Assembly (NCBI GenBank): GCA_020848275.1
Contig: JADLAK010000058.1
Coordinates: 56,574-120,573, forward strand
Direction: 5' to 3'
Length of the DNA: 64,000 nucleotides
From: Planctomycetota bacterium
Lineage (GTDB): Bacteria > Planctomycetota > UBA8742 > UBA2392
The translations under genes were made by a program, and so were the position numbers. The notes under the pieces are model-generated. The model saw nothing but the letters and a program-made list of their open reading frames with translations, was not told where the DNA came from and searched no databases. Shown one piece after another: positions 35,401 to 43,158 of the stretch (its first letter is position 1; each line of letters begins with the position of its first letter).

Positions 35401-35635
35401 TGCGCGCACCTTCGCCCGCCACGGGGGTCTGCAGTATTTTGCGGCCCGTCGCCAGCGCCTGCAGGTCGAGCGCGACATCCAGCGCGCCTTCGGGCCCCGG
35501 CGTGACGACCAGAAGCCGGCCTTTGACCGGCAACGCCGCTGCGGCAACGGCGTAGCCGCAGCCGGACATGCCGCCGAGCTTGCGGCTGTCGACGATAACT
35601 TTGCGTACATCCGCGATCAGCTTGCTGACTAACAT
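32456..35635 (-). CDS. mfd: Transcription-repair coupling factor Mfd
   Basis: The 1059-residue protein removes RNA polymerase stalled at DNA damage and recruits UvrA. It has the UvrB-homology N-terminal part, the polymerase-interacting CarD-like module ('GDYVVHLSHGIARYRGMETL') near residue 385, helicase motif I 'LLCGDVGYGKTEVAMRAAVK' near residue 535, 'LVIIDEEQRFGVEAKEKL', 'SATPIPRTLHQAMLGVRD' and 'HQLRGRVGRFHNQAFCYLL'. ATG 35635 has AAGGA 6 bases upstream; the ORF-track start passes through repeat R2. The length is slightly below the usual 1100-1150. Confidence 0.96.
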   Translation of the reverse strand: MLVSKLIADVRKVIVDSRKLGGMSGCGYAVAAAALPVKGRLLVVTPGPEGALDVALDLQALATGRKILQTPVAGEGARSEWVSLLAAIDEEKTAIIVAPAAAMLEALPAPGQLETDTINLKTGKNLDVDGLFKRLVESGMTRQDQVGEEGQFARRGGIVDVFPIGRNSPLRIELMGDEIESIRGFDVLSQRSLETLESIALLLPSAKSETKSNLLAYLDAKDSITAVDYDRIVERLSVLGGFAHDDTVTGAIKGVRAAVAGAFQLSPGPQAINLELAAPVALGEGYQGVAGLITAMRQSGRRVALFCGNEAEIRLATEGLKGCGLKAGADLEYLTGDLGGGRVFAGQGVAMLSLHELLGRARRRVFTSDDKPRELGDVMDDFLELEAGDYVVHLSHGIARYRGMETLERDGKRGEFLALEFDEGLMLHVPVANANVVQKYIGSRGEAPRLSKYNTAAWSEKKIRAQQSVLKLATDLLELQALRAQEAGHQCRPDTPEQAEFEAACPFRDTPDQARSTREIKRDMESRRPMDRLLCGDVGYGKTEVAMRAAVKMVQEGKQVAVLVPTTVLAQQHFMTFSERMSESAVMVGMLSRFRTDAQIRKTITQLAEGKLDVAIGTHRLLSNDVQFRDLGLVIIDEEQRFGVEAKEKLKTLRRTVDLLTLSATPIPRTLHQAMLGVRDISNLTTPPQERIPVQTKLMHWDDKVVGEAIKRELARDGQVFFVHNRVYDIEKVADRVRLLAPDARVEIGHGQMHEDDLEQVMLRFMQGKVDVLVCTTIIESGIDVRAANTMFIDDAHMYGLADLHQLRGRVGRFHNQAFCYLLVPADVSVPELAQKRLKAILQHSALGAGFKIAMRDLELRGAGNLLGPEQSGHIASIGYDLYCRLLERSVRKLKNQPVGPDIDTSLELGLDLQLPQKYVAAPRQRLEVHRKLARIRTPQQAEDLKRELTDRFGQPPGVIDTMLMAALVRARLSALGVLSIAVADGYLRLRSVAAPLTQKKLSAGSGSFRVLDEQTLALPLRKGLETPLDQLRFLSNLLQMLSCKGVLEEERPPDDVAK

Positions 35636-35651
35636 CGAAATCCTTAACGAC

Positions 35652-35721
35652 ATGTGGCTGGGGCCTCCGTGCCCCAGCTCAAGGACGTTTGACAATGCCA
35701 CTGCGTGCTGCCCCCAGCCAC
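35652..35721. repeat. Dispersed hairpin and word repeat R2
   Basis: ATGTGGCTGGGGCCTCCGTG..., the inverted copy of R1 at 30795, is followed at 35711-35720 by CCCCAGCCAC, the reverse complement of its own GTGGCTGGGG arm at 35654-35663. It lies between mfd and the zinc-ribbon gene. Confidence 0.78.
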
Positions 35722-35731
35722 AACACAAAAG

Positions 35732-36436
35732 TCATGCCGCAGAAATCAACGGCGCGTCCTGGATGCGCGCGCAACTGGGACAGCGCATGATTTCGTTGCG
35801 GCCCTTCACCTGAACGATGTGCTGCAACGTCAGTTCGTCGCCGCAACCGATGCACTGGCGGTCCTTGATGCGGCAAAGCGCACTACCGGGGTTGCCGCGG
35901 TTGGCGGACTCGTAACTGTCCATGACCGCCGGCGCCACGGGCGCCGCGGTGGCAGCGCGCAACTGACGCAACGAATCGGCCACGGCTTTGAGGTTCTTGA
36001 GCAGGCTGTCCGTGACGCTTTGCGCGGCGGCGAGTTCACTTCTCGCGGCGTCCTGCAGATGCCGCGCCTTGAGTTCGTCGGCCTCGGAACGCTGGATGCC
36101 CTCGAGCAATTCCAAGCCCCTTGTTTCAAGGTCGTCGACAACCTTGCGTTCTTTCTCCAGCGCCTCGCCGCTGTGTTTGATCTCGCCGGATTCGAGGCGC
36201 TTGATGCGGTCCTCGTGCTGCTTCATGTCCTGCTCGGCGGATTTCTGGTCGGCCCGCGCCTTGTTGAGCGCGGCCTGCGCCGCAATGTGGGTTTTGTGGG
36301 CCGCCGCAACCTTGGCTTCGACTTTGGCGAGATCGCCGCGGGCTTTAGCCTCGTCCTGCGCATTGCGCACAAGCTGGGCATCGAGGTCGACCAGCTTCCA
36401 CAACGTGTCCATGGTTTCTGGATGGGTAAGCGCCAT
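35732..36436 (-). CDS. Coiled-coil zinc-ribbon protein (DUF164/C4-type)
   Basis: The 234-residue protein has a long coiled coil of about 170 residues followed by a C4 zinc ribbon: 'RQCIGCGDELTLQHI' and 'IMRCPSCARIQ'. This is the architecture of the bacterial zinc-ribbon family (DUF164, CT398/HP0958-like). Some relatives bind sigma-54 or flagellar mRNA, but that cannot be inferred here. It lies between mfd and rpoD on the same strand. Confidence 0.85.
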   Translation of the reverse strand: MALTHPETMDTLWKLVDLDAQLVRNAQDEAKARGDLAKVEAKVAAAHKTHIAAQAALNKARADQKSAEQDMKQHEDRIKRLESGEIKHSGEALEKERKVVDDLETRGLELLEGIQRSEADELKARHLQDAARSELAAAQSVTDSLLKNLKAVADSLRQLRAATAAPVAPAVMDSYESANRGNPGSALCRIKDRQCIGCGDELTLQHIVQVKGRNEIMRCPSCARIQDAPLISAA

Positions 36437-36456
36437 GCGAGCCTCGGTTCAGAAAC

Positions 36457-36542
36457 GATTGTGGATTTTCGATTGTGAATTGTGGATTGAAAACAACTCA
36501 ACCCAGTCGAATCCACAATCCAAAATCCACAATCCACAATCT
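36457..36542. repeat. Word repeat K2 (GTGGATT)
   Basis: Left arm 36457-36489 (GATTGTGGATTTTCGATTGT...) and right arm 36510-36542 (AATCCACAATCCAAAATCCA...) are reverse complements using the same GTGGATT word as K1, 4.1 kb away. It separates rpoD from the zinc-ribbon gene. Confidence 0.85.
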
Positions 36543-36548
36543 CCAGAA

Positions 36549-38519
<1,971 letters not shown>

Positions 38520-38570
38520 CTTTTTTCAATTTCCTCTTCAGTAATAACGCAGAGTCGTGCTTCAAATTTC

Positions 38571-40382
38571 CTACGAAAGTGATTTTCGAGCCCGTTTCCC
38601 CTTCGATTGCCGCAATTTCTGCAGGGCGTCGCCCTTCTGGTCGCCCCCATGATGCCGGGAAGCCAGCGTCCGGATTTCAGCCTGCAGCACCTGTTCCGCG
38701 TCGGCGCGGGCGGCCTGGTTCGATGTCACCTCGACCAGCTCCATGATTTCCGCAAGTTCGGCCCGGGCAGCTTCGCCCATGTGCGAAATCAGGTCCGCCG
38801 CGTGGCACTCGCCGCGTTCGTCCCAGGCGTTGAGCATTTCGCGGTAAATTTCGCGGGCAGCGTCGCGGCTCAGGGCCTCGGGCGGCAGGCTTTCGGCGCA
38901 AACACCCAGGGCGCGCGGGTGCTGAAGCAGCCGGCGCAGAAAATCGCGTTCGTAGTCCCTCGCCGCACCTTCGCGCGCCGAGGCAGGGCCGTTTTTCGTT
39001 TCTGCGACCACGCTGCCGACCACGCTGTCGCGTGTCGCCGCATTCTCGGCTCGGCCCTGGTCGCGGTCGGCGTTCACGCGCTGCTTGCCGTGCGCGGCCT
39101 CGACCGCGGCAAGCACGTTGCGTTCGCGCAGGCCAAGCGCCGCCGCGGCTTTGCGCGCATATAGTTCGCGCAGCGTGGCACTCGGCGCGCGCGCAATCGT
39201 CTCAGCCAGTTCGCCAAGCGCGGCTTCGGCCTCGACGGGCCGGTTGAAATCGTGTCGACCGCGCAGCAGCGTAAGCTTGAAATCAAAGGCGTCTTGCGGC
39301 TTCTCGAGCAGCTTGCCAAACGCCTCGGGGCCCTTGGCGCGGATCAAATCGAACGGGTCCATTTCGTCGGGGATCACGACCACGTTTGCATCGGCGCCCG
39401 CCTCGAGAACAAGATTCAGCGCCCGTTCGGCGCCCTTTAAACCCGCTGCATCGCCGTCAAGAACGATCGTGATGCCCTCGCAATAACGTTTAAGCAGGTG
39501 GACTTGATCAATGGTCAGCGCGGTGCCCAGCGGCGCGACGGCGTTATCAAAGCCCGCCTCATGCGCGGCGATGACATCCGTATAGCCCTCCATGATCAGC
39601 GCCCGGCCGGTTTCCTTGGCGCGTTTGCTGGTCGAAAGTTTGTCGAGCGCATAGAGCAGCTTAGATTTCGAAAACAGCGGGCCTTCCGCCGAGTTCAGGT
39701 ACTTCTGCGCTTTGGCGTCAGGGTCGAGCAAACGCGCGCCAAAGCCGACCACGCGCCCGCGCGCATCTTTGATCGGGAACGTCACGCGGCCGCGGAAGAA
39801 ATCGAACCAGCGGCCCTGGTCGTTCTTCTTGACCGCGCCACTGGCCTCCATCGCCGCGTCGTCGCGGAAACGGTCGCGCAGCACGTCGGTCAGGCGCTGC
39901 CATTCGTCGGGCGCATATCCGATGCCCCAGCGCTCGGCGACGTCGCCGTCGAGCTGCCGGTCGTGCAGATACTTTTTCGCGGGCTCGCAGCGGCCAAGTT
40001 CGTAGCGAAAGAACTTCTGCGCGGTCTCAAGCATCGCCAGTGCGCGGTCCTTGACGTCGCGTTCCTGCTTGCTCGGACCTCCGCCTTCGTAGCGCAGCTT
40101 CACGCCGTAGCGGCCGGCGAGCTTTTCAGCAGCTTCGGGGAAGCTGAGTTTTTCGTACTGCGTCAAAAACGAAATCGCGTTGCCGTAGGCGCCGCAACCG
40201 AAACATTTAAAAGTCTGGCGTTGGGGCGAGACCTGGAACGACGGCGTCTTTTCCTGGTGGAATGGGCAACAGGCCCAGTAGGCCGCGCCGGTTTTCTTGA
40301 GCGGCACGAGCTGGGAAATCACTTCGACGATGTCGGCGGCGCGACGCACCTCTTCGATGCTGTCGCGGGAAATCAGGCCCAA
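38571..40382 (-). CDS. dnaG: DNA primase DnaG
   Basis: The 603-residue protein makes RNA primers for DNA replication. It has the N-terminal zinc site 'YWACCPFHQEKTPSF' ... 'TFKCFGCGAYGN', the primase motif region 'DRFRDDAAMEASG', and Toprim acidic motifs in 'ALIMEGYTDVIAAHEAG' and 'TIVLDGDAAGLKGAERAL'. The C-terminal part is the DnaB-interacting helical domain. The most likely start is TTG 40382 ('MGLISRDSIEEVRRAADIVE') with GGAG 6 bases upstream; TTG 40388 is the ORF-track start. It is followed by rpoD. Confidence 0.95.
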   Translation of the reverse strand: MGLISRDSIEEVRRAADIVEVISQLVPLKKTGAAYWACCPFHQEKTPSFQVSPQRQTFKCFGCGAYGNAISFLTQYEKLSFPEAAEKLAGRYGVKLRYEGGGPSKQERDVKDRALAMLETAQKFFRYELGRCEPAKKYLHDRQLDGDVAERWGIGYAPDEWQRLTDVLRDRFRDDAAMEASGAVKKNDQGRWFDFFRGRVTFPIKDARGRVVGFGARLLDPDAKAQKYLNSAEGPLFSKSKLLYALDKLSTSKRAKETGRALIMEGYTDVIAAHEAGFDNAVAPLGTALTIDQVHLLKRYCEGITIVLDGDAAGLKGAERALNLVLEAGADANVVVIPDEMDPFDLIRAKGPEAFGKLLEKPQDAFDFKLTLLRGRHDFNRPVEAEAALGELAETIARAPSATLRELYARKAAAALGLRERNVLAAVEAAHGKQRVNADRDQGRAENAATRDSVVGSVVAETKNGPASAREGAARDYERDFLRRLLQHPRALGVCAESLPPEALSRDAAREIYREMLNAWDERGECHAADLISHMGEAARAELAEIMELVEVTSNQAARADAEQVLQAEIRTLASRHHGGDQKGDALQKLRQSKGKRARKSLS

Positions 40383-40567
40383 GTCCAACTCCAGTCAATA
40401 CTTCAAGTCGTCCGTACACTGCCCGGTAAACGCAAACCGAGCCGATGACTGCGGCCCGGTTTCTAGGCGCGTTGCGCAAGCACCATGGAAAATACCACAC
40501 GCTTGTCAAGTCGTCAAACCGAGGAAGTCAAGGGATATAGAAGTGCTGCGGTGTAAGTCATGGTCTC

Positions 40568-40596
40568 TTATCAATTTACAACGACTGCGTTGTCAA
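40568..40596 (-). promoter_or_regulatory. Candidate promoter for dnaG-rpoD
   Basis: On the minus strand, TTGACA (complement of 40591-40596) is followed 17-18 bases later by TGATAAG, a fair match to a sigma-70 -35/-10 pair. Two more TTGACA hexamers lie nearby (complements of 40504-40509 and 40613-40618). The whole 363-base gap between dnaG and the tRNA gene is AT-richer than its surroundings and holds no gene. Confidence 0.35.
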
Positions 40597-40745
40597 GTAT
40601 TCTGAGTCGGATTGTCAATAGATAGCGCGTTTTTGCAATGATCGCCGCCGCGACGGGTTTCCGCCGCTTGACCCTCACCCCTGCCTTGTTACTTTGCTCC
40701 CCCGCTGTGGCGCAAGCCGCAGCCAAATTTTCCACGGGGCCAAGC

Positions 40746-40821
40746 GCCCCTATCGTCTAGAGGCCCAGGACGGGGCCCTCTCAAGGCCCAGACACCGGTT
40801 CGAATCCGGTTAGGGGTACCA
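40746..40821 (+). tRNA. tRNA-Glu (anticodon CTC)
   Basis: A 76-base cloverleaf can be drawn by eye. Acceptor GCCCCTA pairs with TAGGGGT (one G-T pair), and the anticodon stem GGGCC/GGCCC encloses the loop CTCTCAA, which places anticodon CTC at 40780-40782. The T-arm is CCGGTTCGAATCCGG, and CCA is encoded at 40819-40821. It reads GAG codons, common in this GC-rich genome. Confidence 0.95.
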
Positions 40822-40840
40822 GACTCCGGGGAAAATCGAA

Positions 40841-40866
40841 AAGGGCACGCCTGACGGCGTGCCCTT
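40841..40866. terminator. Terminator of tRNA-Glu
   Basis: AAGGGCACGCC TGAC GGCGTGCCCTT is a perfect 11-bp stem with a 4-base loop, followed by CTTCTTG, 20 bases after the tRNA. It lies between the tRNA and the convergent lipoprotein gene and probably serves both. Confidence 0.8.
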
Positions 40867-40883
40867 CTTCTTGATCACGTCGA

Positions 40884-41615
40884 CTACTTCAGTTCGATTT
40901 CCTGGGCGAAGTCGAAGTGGATTTTCTCCGCCGGGGCGTCCTTGACCTTCTCACTGCGGAACTCGACATAGAGGCGGATGGTCTCGCCCACTTTGGGCTT
41001 GCCGGAAAACTCGACGATCGTTTCTTTGCCGATGTTCATCAGGTTCATGGGGCTGAGCGACGTCAGGTTATGGAAGCCGAAAAACCAGTTCTCGACACCT
41101 TTCATCCCCAGGCTCGTCGTGCCCTCTTCAAGCACGAACGACAGGATCACGTGCGGCGTCTCGCCCTCCAGCGCGTCGCCGTTGCGCAACTGCTTGATCT
41201 TGTCCGCGGGAATGGCCTCGGTTGAGGCAACAAAGCGCACGCTGTGGTTGGTTTCGTCCCACAGCGCCATCACGTGCTTGAAGTCGGTGACTTTGCCCTC
41301 GATGTCGGTGCGCGCCATGGCGGTTTCGAATTTCTTGCCAGTGCCCGTGCCCGAGCCGCCGTCTTTGCCGCTGCCCGACCCGCTGTCCTTGCCAACGCTT
41401 GACCCGCCGCCGTCTTTACCCGTCGCGCCTCCGCCGTCGGTTTTTCCCGTCGAGCCGGAGCCGGAATCCTTGCCGCTTCCCGAATCGCGCGAATCGCCGA
41501 TGCCGCGGCCGGAGTCACGCGAACCGGAGTCGTCGCCGCGGTTCTTCGTCGGTTCGGGGTCGTTGCTGCAGGCGGCAACCAGCAGAAGCATCATGCAAGC
41601 AAGAGCGTAGCGCAT
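40884..41615 (-). CDS. Lipoprotein with low-complexity Gly/Ser/Asp/Lys linker
   Basis: The 243-residue protein starts 'MRYALACMMLLLVAACSN', a lipoprotein signal with the acylated Cys in 'VAAC'. Residues 20 to about 95 are a repetitive linker of GKDSGSG/GKDGG type units. The remaining 150 residues form a compact beta-rich domain ('MALWDETNHSVRFVASTEAI' ... 'KPKVGETIRLYVEFRSEKV'). Function unknown. ATG 41615 has GGAGA 6 bases upstream. It is convergent with tRNA-Glu across a shared terminator. Confidence 0.8.
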   Translation of the reverse strand: MRYALACMMLLLVAACSNDPEPTKNRGDDSGSRDSGRGIGDSRDSGSGKDSGSGSTGKTDGGGATGKDGGGSSVGKDSGSGSGKDGGSGTGTGKKFETAMARTDIEGKVTDFKHVMALWDETNHSVRFVASTEAIPADKIKQLRNGDALEGETPHVILSFVLEEGTTSLGMKGVENWFFGFHNLTSLSPMNLMNIGKETIVEFSGKPKVGETIRLYVEFRSEKVKDAPAEKIHFDFAQEIELK

Positions 41616-41691
41616 CGGTGTCTCCATGAATGAGGTCGCGCGATACTCGCCCGCGCACAGCGCAGGTGCAAGCAAATCTGCGCAAAAACGA

Positions 41692-41722
41692 AGCATGAGC
41701 GAGGTCGTCGCTCATGCTTTTT
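41692..41722. terminator. Bidirectional intrinsic terminator
   Basis: AGCATGAGCGA and TCGCTCATGCT form an 11-bp stem with loop GGTCG, followed by TTTTT on the plus strand; read on the minus strand the hairpin is followed by TCGTTTTTGC. It best explains the 3' end of the basic-protein gene ending at 41896. The 174 bases between it and that stop codon contain nothing I recognise. Confidence 0.7.
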
Positions 41723-41895
41723 GTGCATTCGACTAGCACTGCATGACTTTGAATTCAGGGGTGCACGGTTTTGGCGACCGCGGGTTTCATCAGGCCGGAC
41801 CATCACTCCGCACGCGCCCTGTCGGGCTTCTGCTTCGCTCGGTCGCGGAAGAAACTCACAACATCCGCCAACCCCAAATCGTCCGTCACGGACCC

Positions 41896-42600
41896 CTAGC
41901 GCCGCGAATTTTCGCGGTCAATCGGCAGCGAGGACTTTTGCGGCAGGCCGCGCAGGGTGCGCAGCTTCGCGGCGTCGGCGCTGATGGCGCCGATTTCGCG
42001 TTGCTGGATGCTGCGGTCAATCGACGCCTTGCGGCTACGCGAGACTTGGCCGCTGAAGATGTTAAGGCGGCTGGCTTCGCGCCCCGCGCCCTTGGCCGAA
42101 AACACGTCACTGATGGCCTTGCTGGCCATGTTCTCCTTCAATGGAACGTTGTCGCCGCTGCGTTGGGCTTGCTGCATCTCCTTCTTGGATGACTTCTTGA
42201 GCTCGCTGCGCGCGGCCTTGGACTTGGCGTGTTTGCTCATCAGGCGCTTACGGACACTGGCCGTCTTGCGACCCGCGCTGCGACGGGGCTTCGACTCGTA
42301 CTCAGAGCGGTGGCTCTTGCCGAGTTCGGCGCTTTCCTGCGCCTCGCGGACAATCGCCGTCTCGCGCTGGCCCGGCGAAGACAGCTTGGTCTTGGTCGCC
42401 GCCTTGCCGGGACTTCCGGCTTCCTGGCGGTCGTAAGCGTCGCCGCGCGGCTTCAATGTGCGGCGGCTGCCGGGACCCGACGAACGGGAGGTGGATTTCA
42501 GGGACGCACGTTTTCTTGAGGCGGACTTCGACGACGCGCGCCTGAGTGACTTGCGCGATGACGGCTTGCGCGACTTCGGTTTTGACTTGAGGGCTCGCAT
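41896..42600 (-). CDS. Small Ser/Arg/Lys-rich basic protein
   Basis: The 234-residue protein is extremely basic and low-complexity at the N-terminus ('RKSLRRASSKSASRKRASLK'), resembling histone H1-like or SR-type tails, then less biased toward the C-terminus ('SIQQREIGAISADAAKLRTL'). No fold or family is recognised; nucleic-acid binding is a reasonable inference from charge. ATG 42600 has GGAGAA 5 bases upstream, preceded by the 11-mer box shared with the two genes upstream. Confidence 0.72.
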   Translation of the reverse strand: MRALKSKPKSRKPSSRKSLRRASSKSASRKRASLKSTSRSSGPGSRRTLKPRGDAYDRQEAGSPGKAATKTKLSSPGQRETAIVREAQESAELGKSHRSEYESKPRRSAGRKTASVRKRLMSKHAKSKAARSELKKSSKKEMQQAQRSGDNVPLKENMASKAISDVFSAKGAGREASRLNIFSGQVSRSRKASIDRSIQQREIGAISADAAKLRTLRGLPQKSSLPIDRENSRR

Positions 42601-42616
42601 GGTGTTCTCCACAACT

Positions 42617-42627
42617 GCCCCGCCCGG
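42617..42627 (-). promoter_or_regulatory. Conserved 11-mer box, copy 3
   Basis: GCCCCGCCCGG (CCGGGCGGGGC on the coding strand) lies 16 bases upstream of the 42600 start. Exact copies occur at the same relative place before the two neighbouring genes. Confidence 0.55.
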
Positions 42628-42633
42628 TGCGCA

Positions 42634-42852
42634 CTAGTTCTTTTTCTTGCCGGCTTTCATCGCCTCGGAGTGGGCAATGGCCTTGGCTTGCGCGGCGCTG
42701 GTGACTTTCTTGCCGCTCTTGCCGCTATGCAGCCTGCCCTTGTAAGCCTCGCGCATGACCTTGGCGAATTTGCGTTTGTACGCGGCGGTCTTGCGCTTGG
42801 GGCTGCTTGAGTGATGTTTGGGCTTCTTCGTGGTCTCGGTCAGCGTGGCCAT
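42634..42852 (-). CDS. Small basic protein, DUF6496-like
   Basis: The 72-residue Lys-rich protein ends with 'KGRLHSGKSGKKVTSAAQAK' followed by 'AIAHSEA', closely resembling the DUF6496 pattern (short basic proteins with a 'GKSGKKVTSRKQAIAIALSEA'-like core). The family has no known function; charge suggests nucleic-acid association. ATG 42852 has AGGAGA 7 bases upstream and the 11-mer box at 42868. It is the middle gene of three. Confidence 0.78.
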   Translation of the reverse strand: MATLTETTKKPKHHSSSPKRKTAAYKRKFAKVMREAYKGRLHSGKSGKKVTSAAQAKAIAHSEAMKAGKKKN

Positions 42853-42867
42853 AGCGGTTCTCCTCGC

Positions 42868-42878
42868 GCCCCGCCCGG
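42868..42878 (-). promoter_or_regulatory. Conserved 11-mer box, copy 2
   Basis: An exact GCCCCGCCCGG copy, 15 bases upstream of the 42852 start codon and immediately before its Shine-Dalgarno sequence. Confidence 0.55.
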
Positions 42879-42884
42879 ATCGTT

Positions 42885-43055
42885 TCATGCGCCGCCCAGT
42901 TGCGAGAAATCGCCATAGGACGCGCGGCGCGTGATATTGCGCGCGACCTCGAGTGATTCCGTGTCCAGGCGGGCGGGATTAATGACAGCGGCGCGCCTTA
43001 CGCGCGCCGTCTTTTTGCGGGATTTGATGCTCGGGCGTTTGCTTTTTTGCGGCAT
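42885..43055 (-). CDS. Very small basic protein
   Basis: The 56-residue protein 'MPQKSKRPSIKSRKKTARVR...' is strongly basic in its first half and has a neutral C-terminal part ('NITRRASYGDFSQLGG'). No family recognised. ATG 43055 has GGAG 6 bases upstream and the 11-mer box at 43079. It is the first of three consecutive basic-protein genes with similar spacing, which supports that it is real despite its size. Confidence 0.65.
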   Translation of the reverse strand: MPQKSKRPSIKSRKKTARVRRAAVINPARLDTESLEVARNITRRASYGDFSQLGGA

Positions 43056-43078
43056 GGCAATCTCCAACATCGAGATAC

Positions 43079-43089
43079 GCCCCGCCCGG
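43079..43089 (-). promoter_or_regulatory. Conserved 11-mer box, copy 1
   Basis: An exact GCCCCGCCCGG copy 23 bases upstream of the 43055 start. It lies between that gene and the stop of the multi-PDZ protease. Confidence 0.55.
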
Positions 43090-43158
43090 GTGCTACGCCT
43101 CTATGATAACGCTTTGCCCCGCGGCATTCAAACTTACTTAACCATGCGCAGGCCGCAG

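Noticed and set aside
40622-40745. Promoter of tRNA-Glu (TTGACC ... TACTTT)
   Set aside because: The -10 match is only three of six, so it was not listed as a feature.
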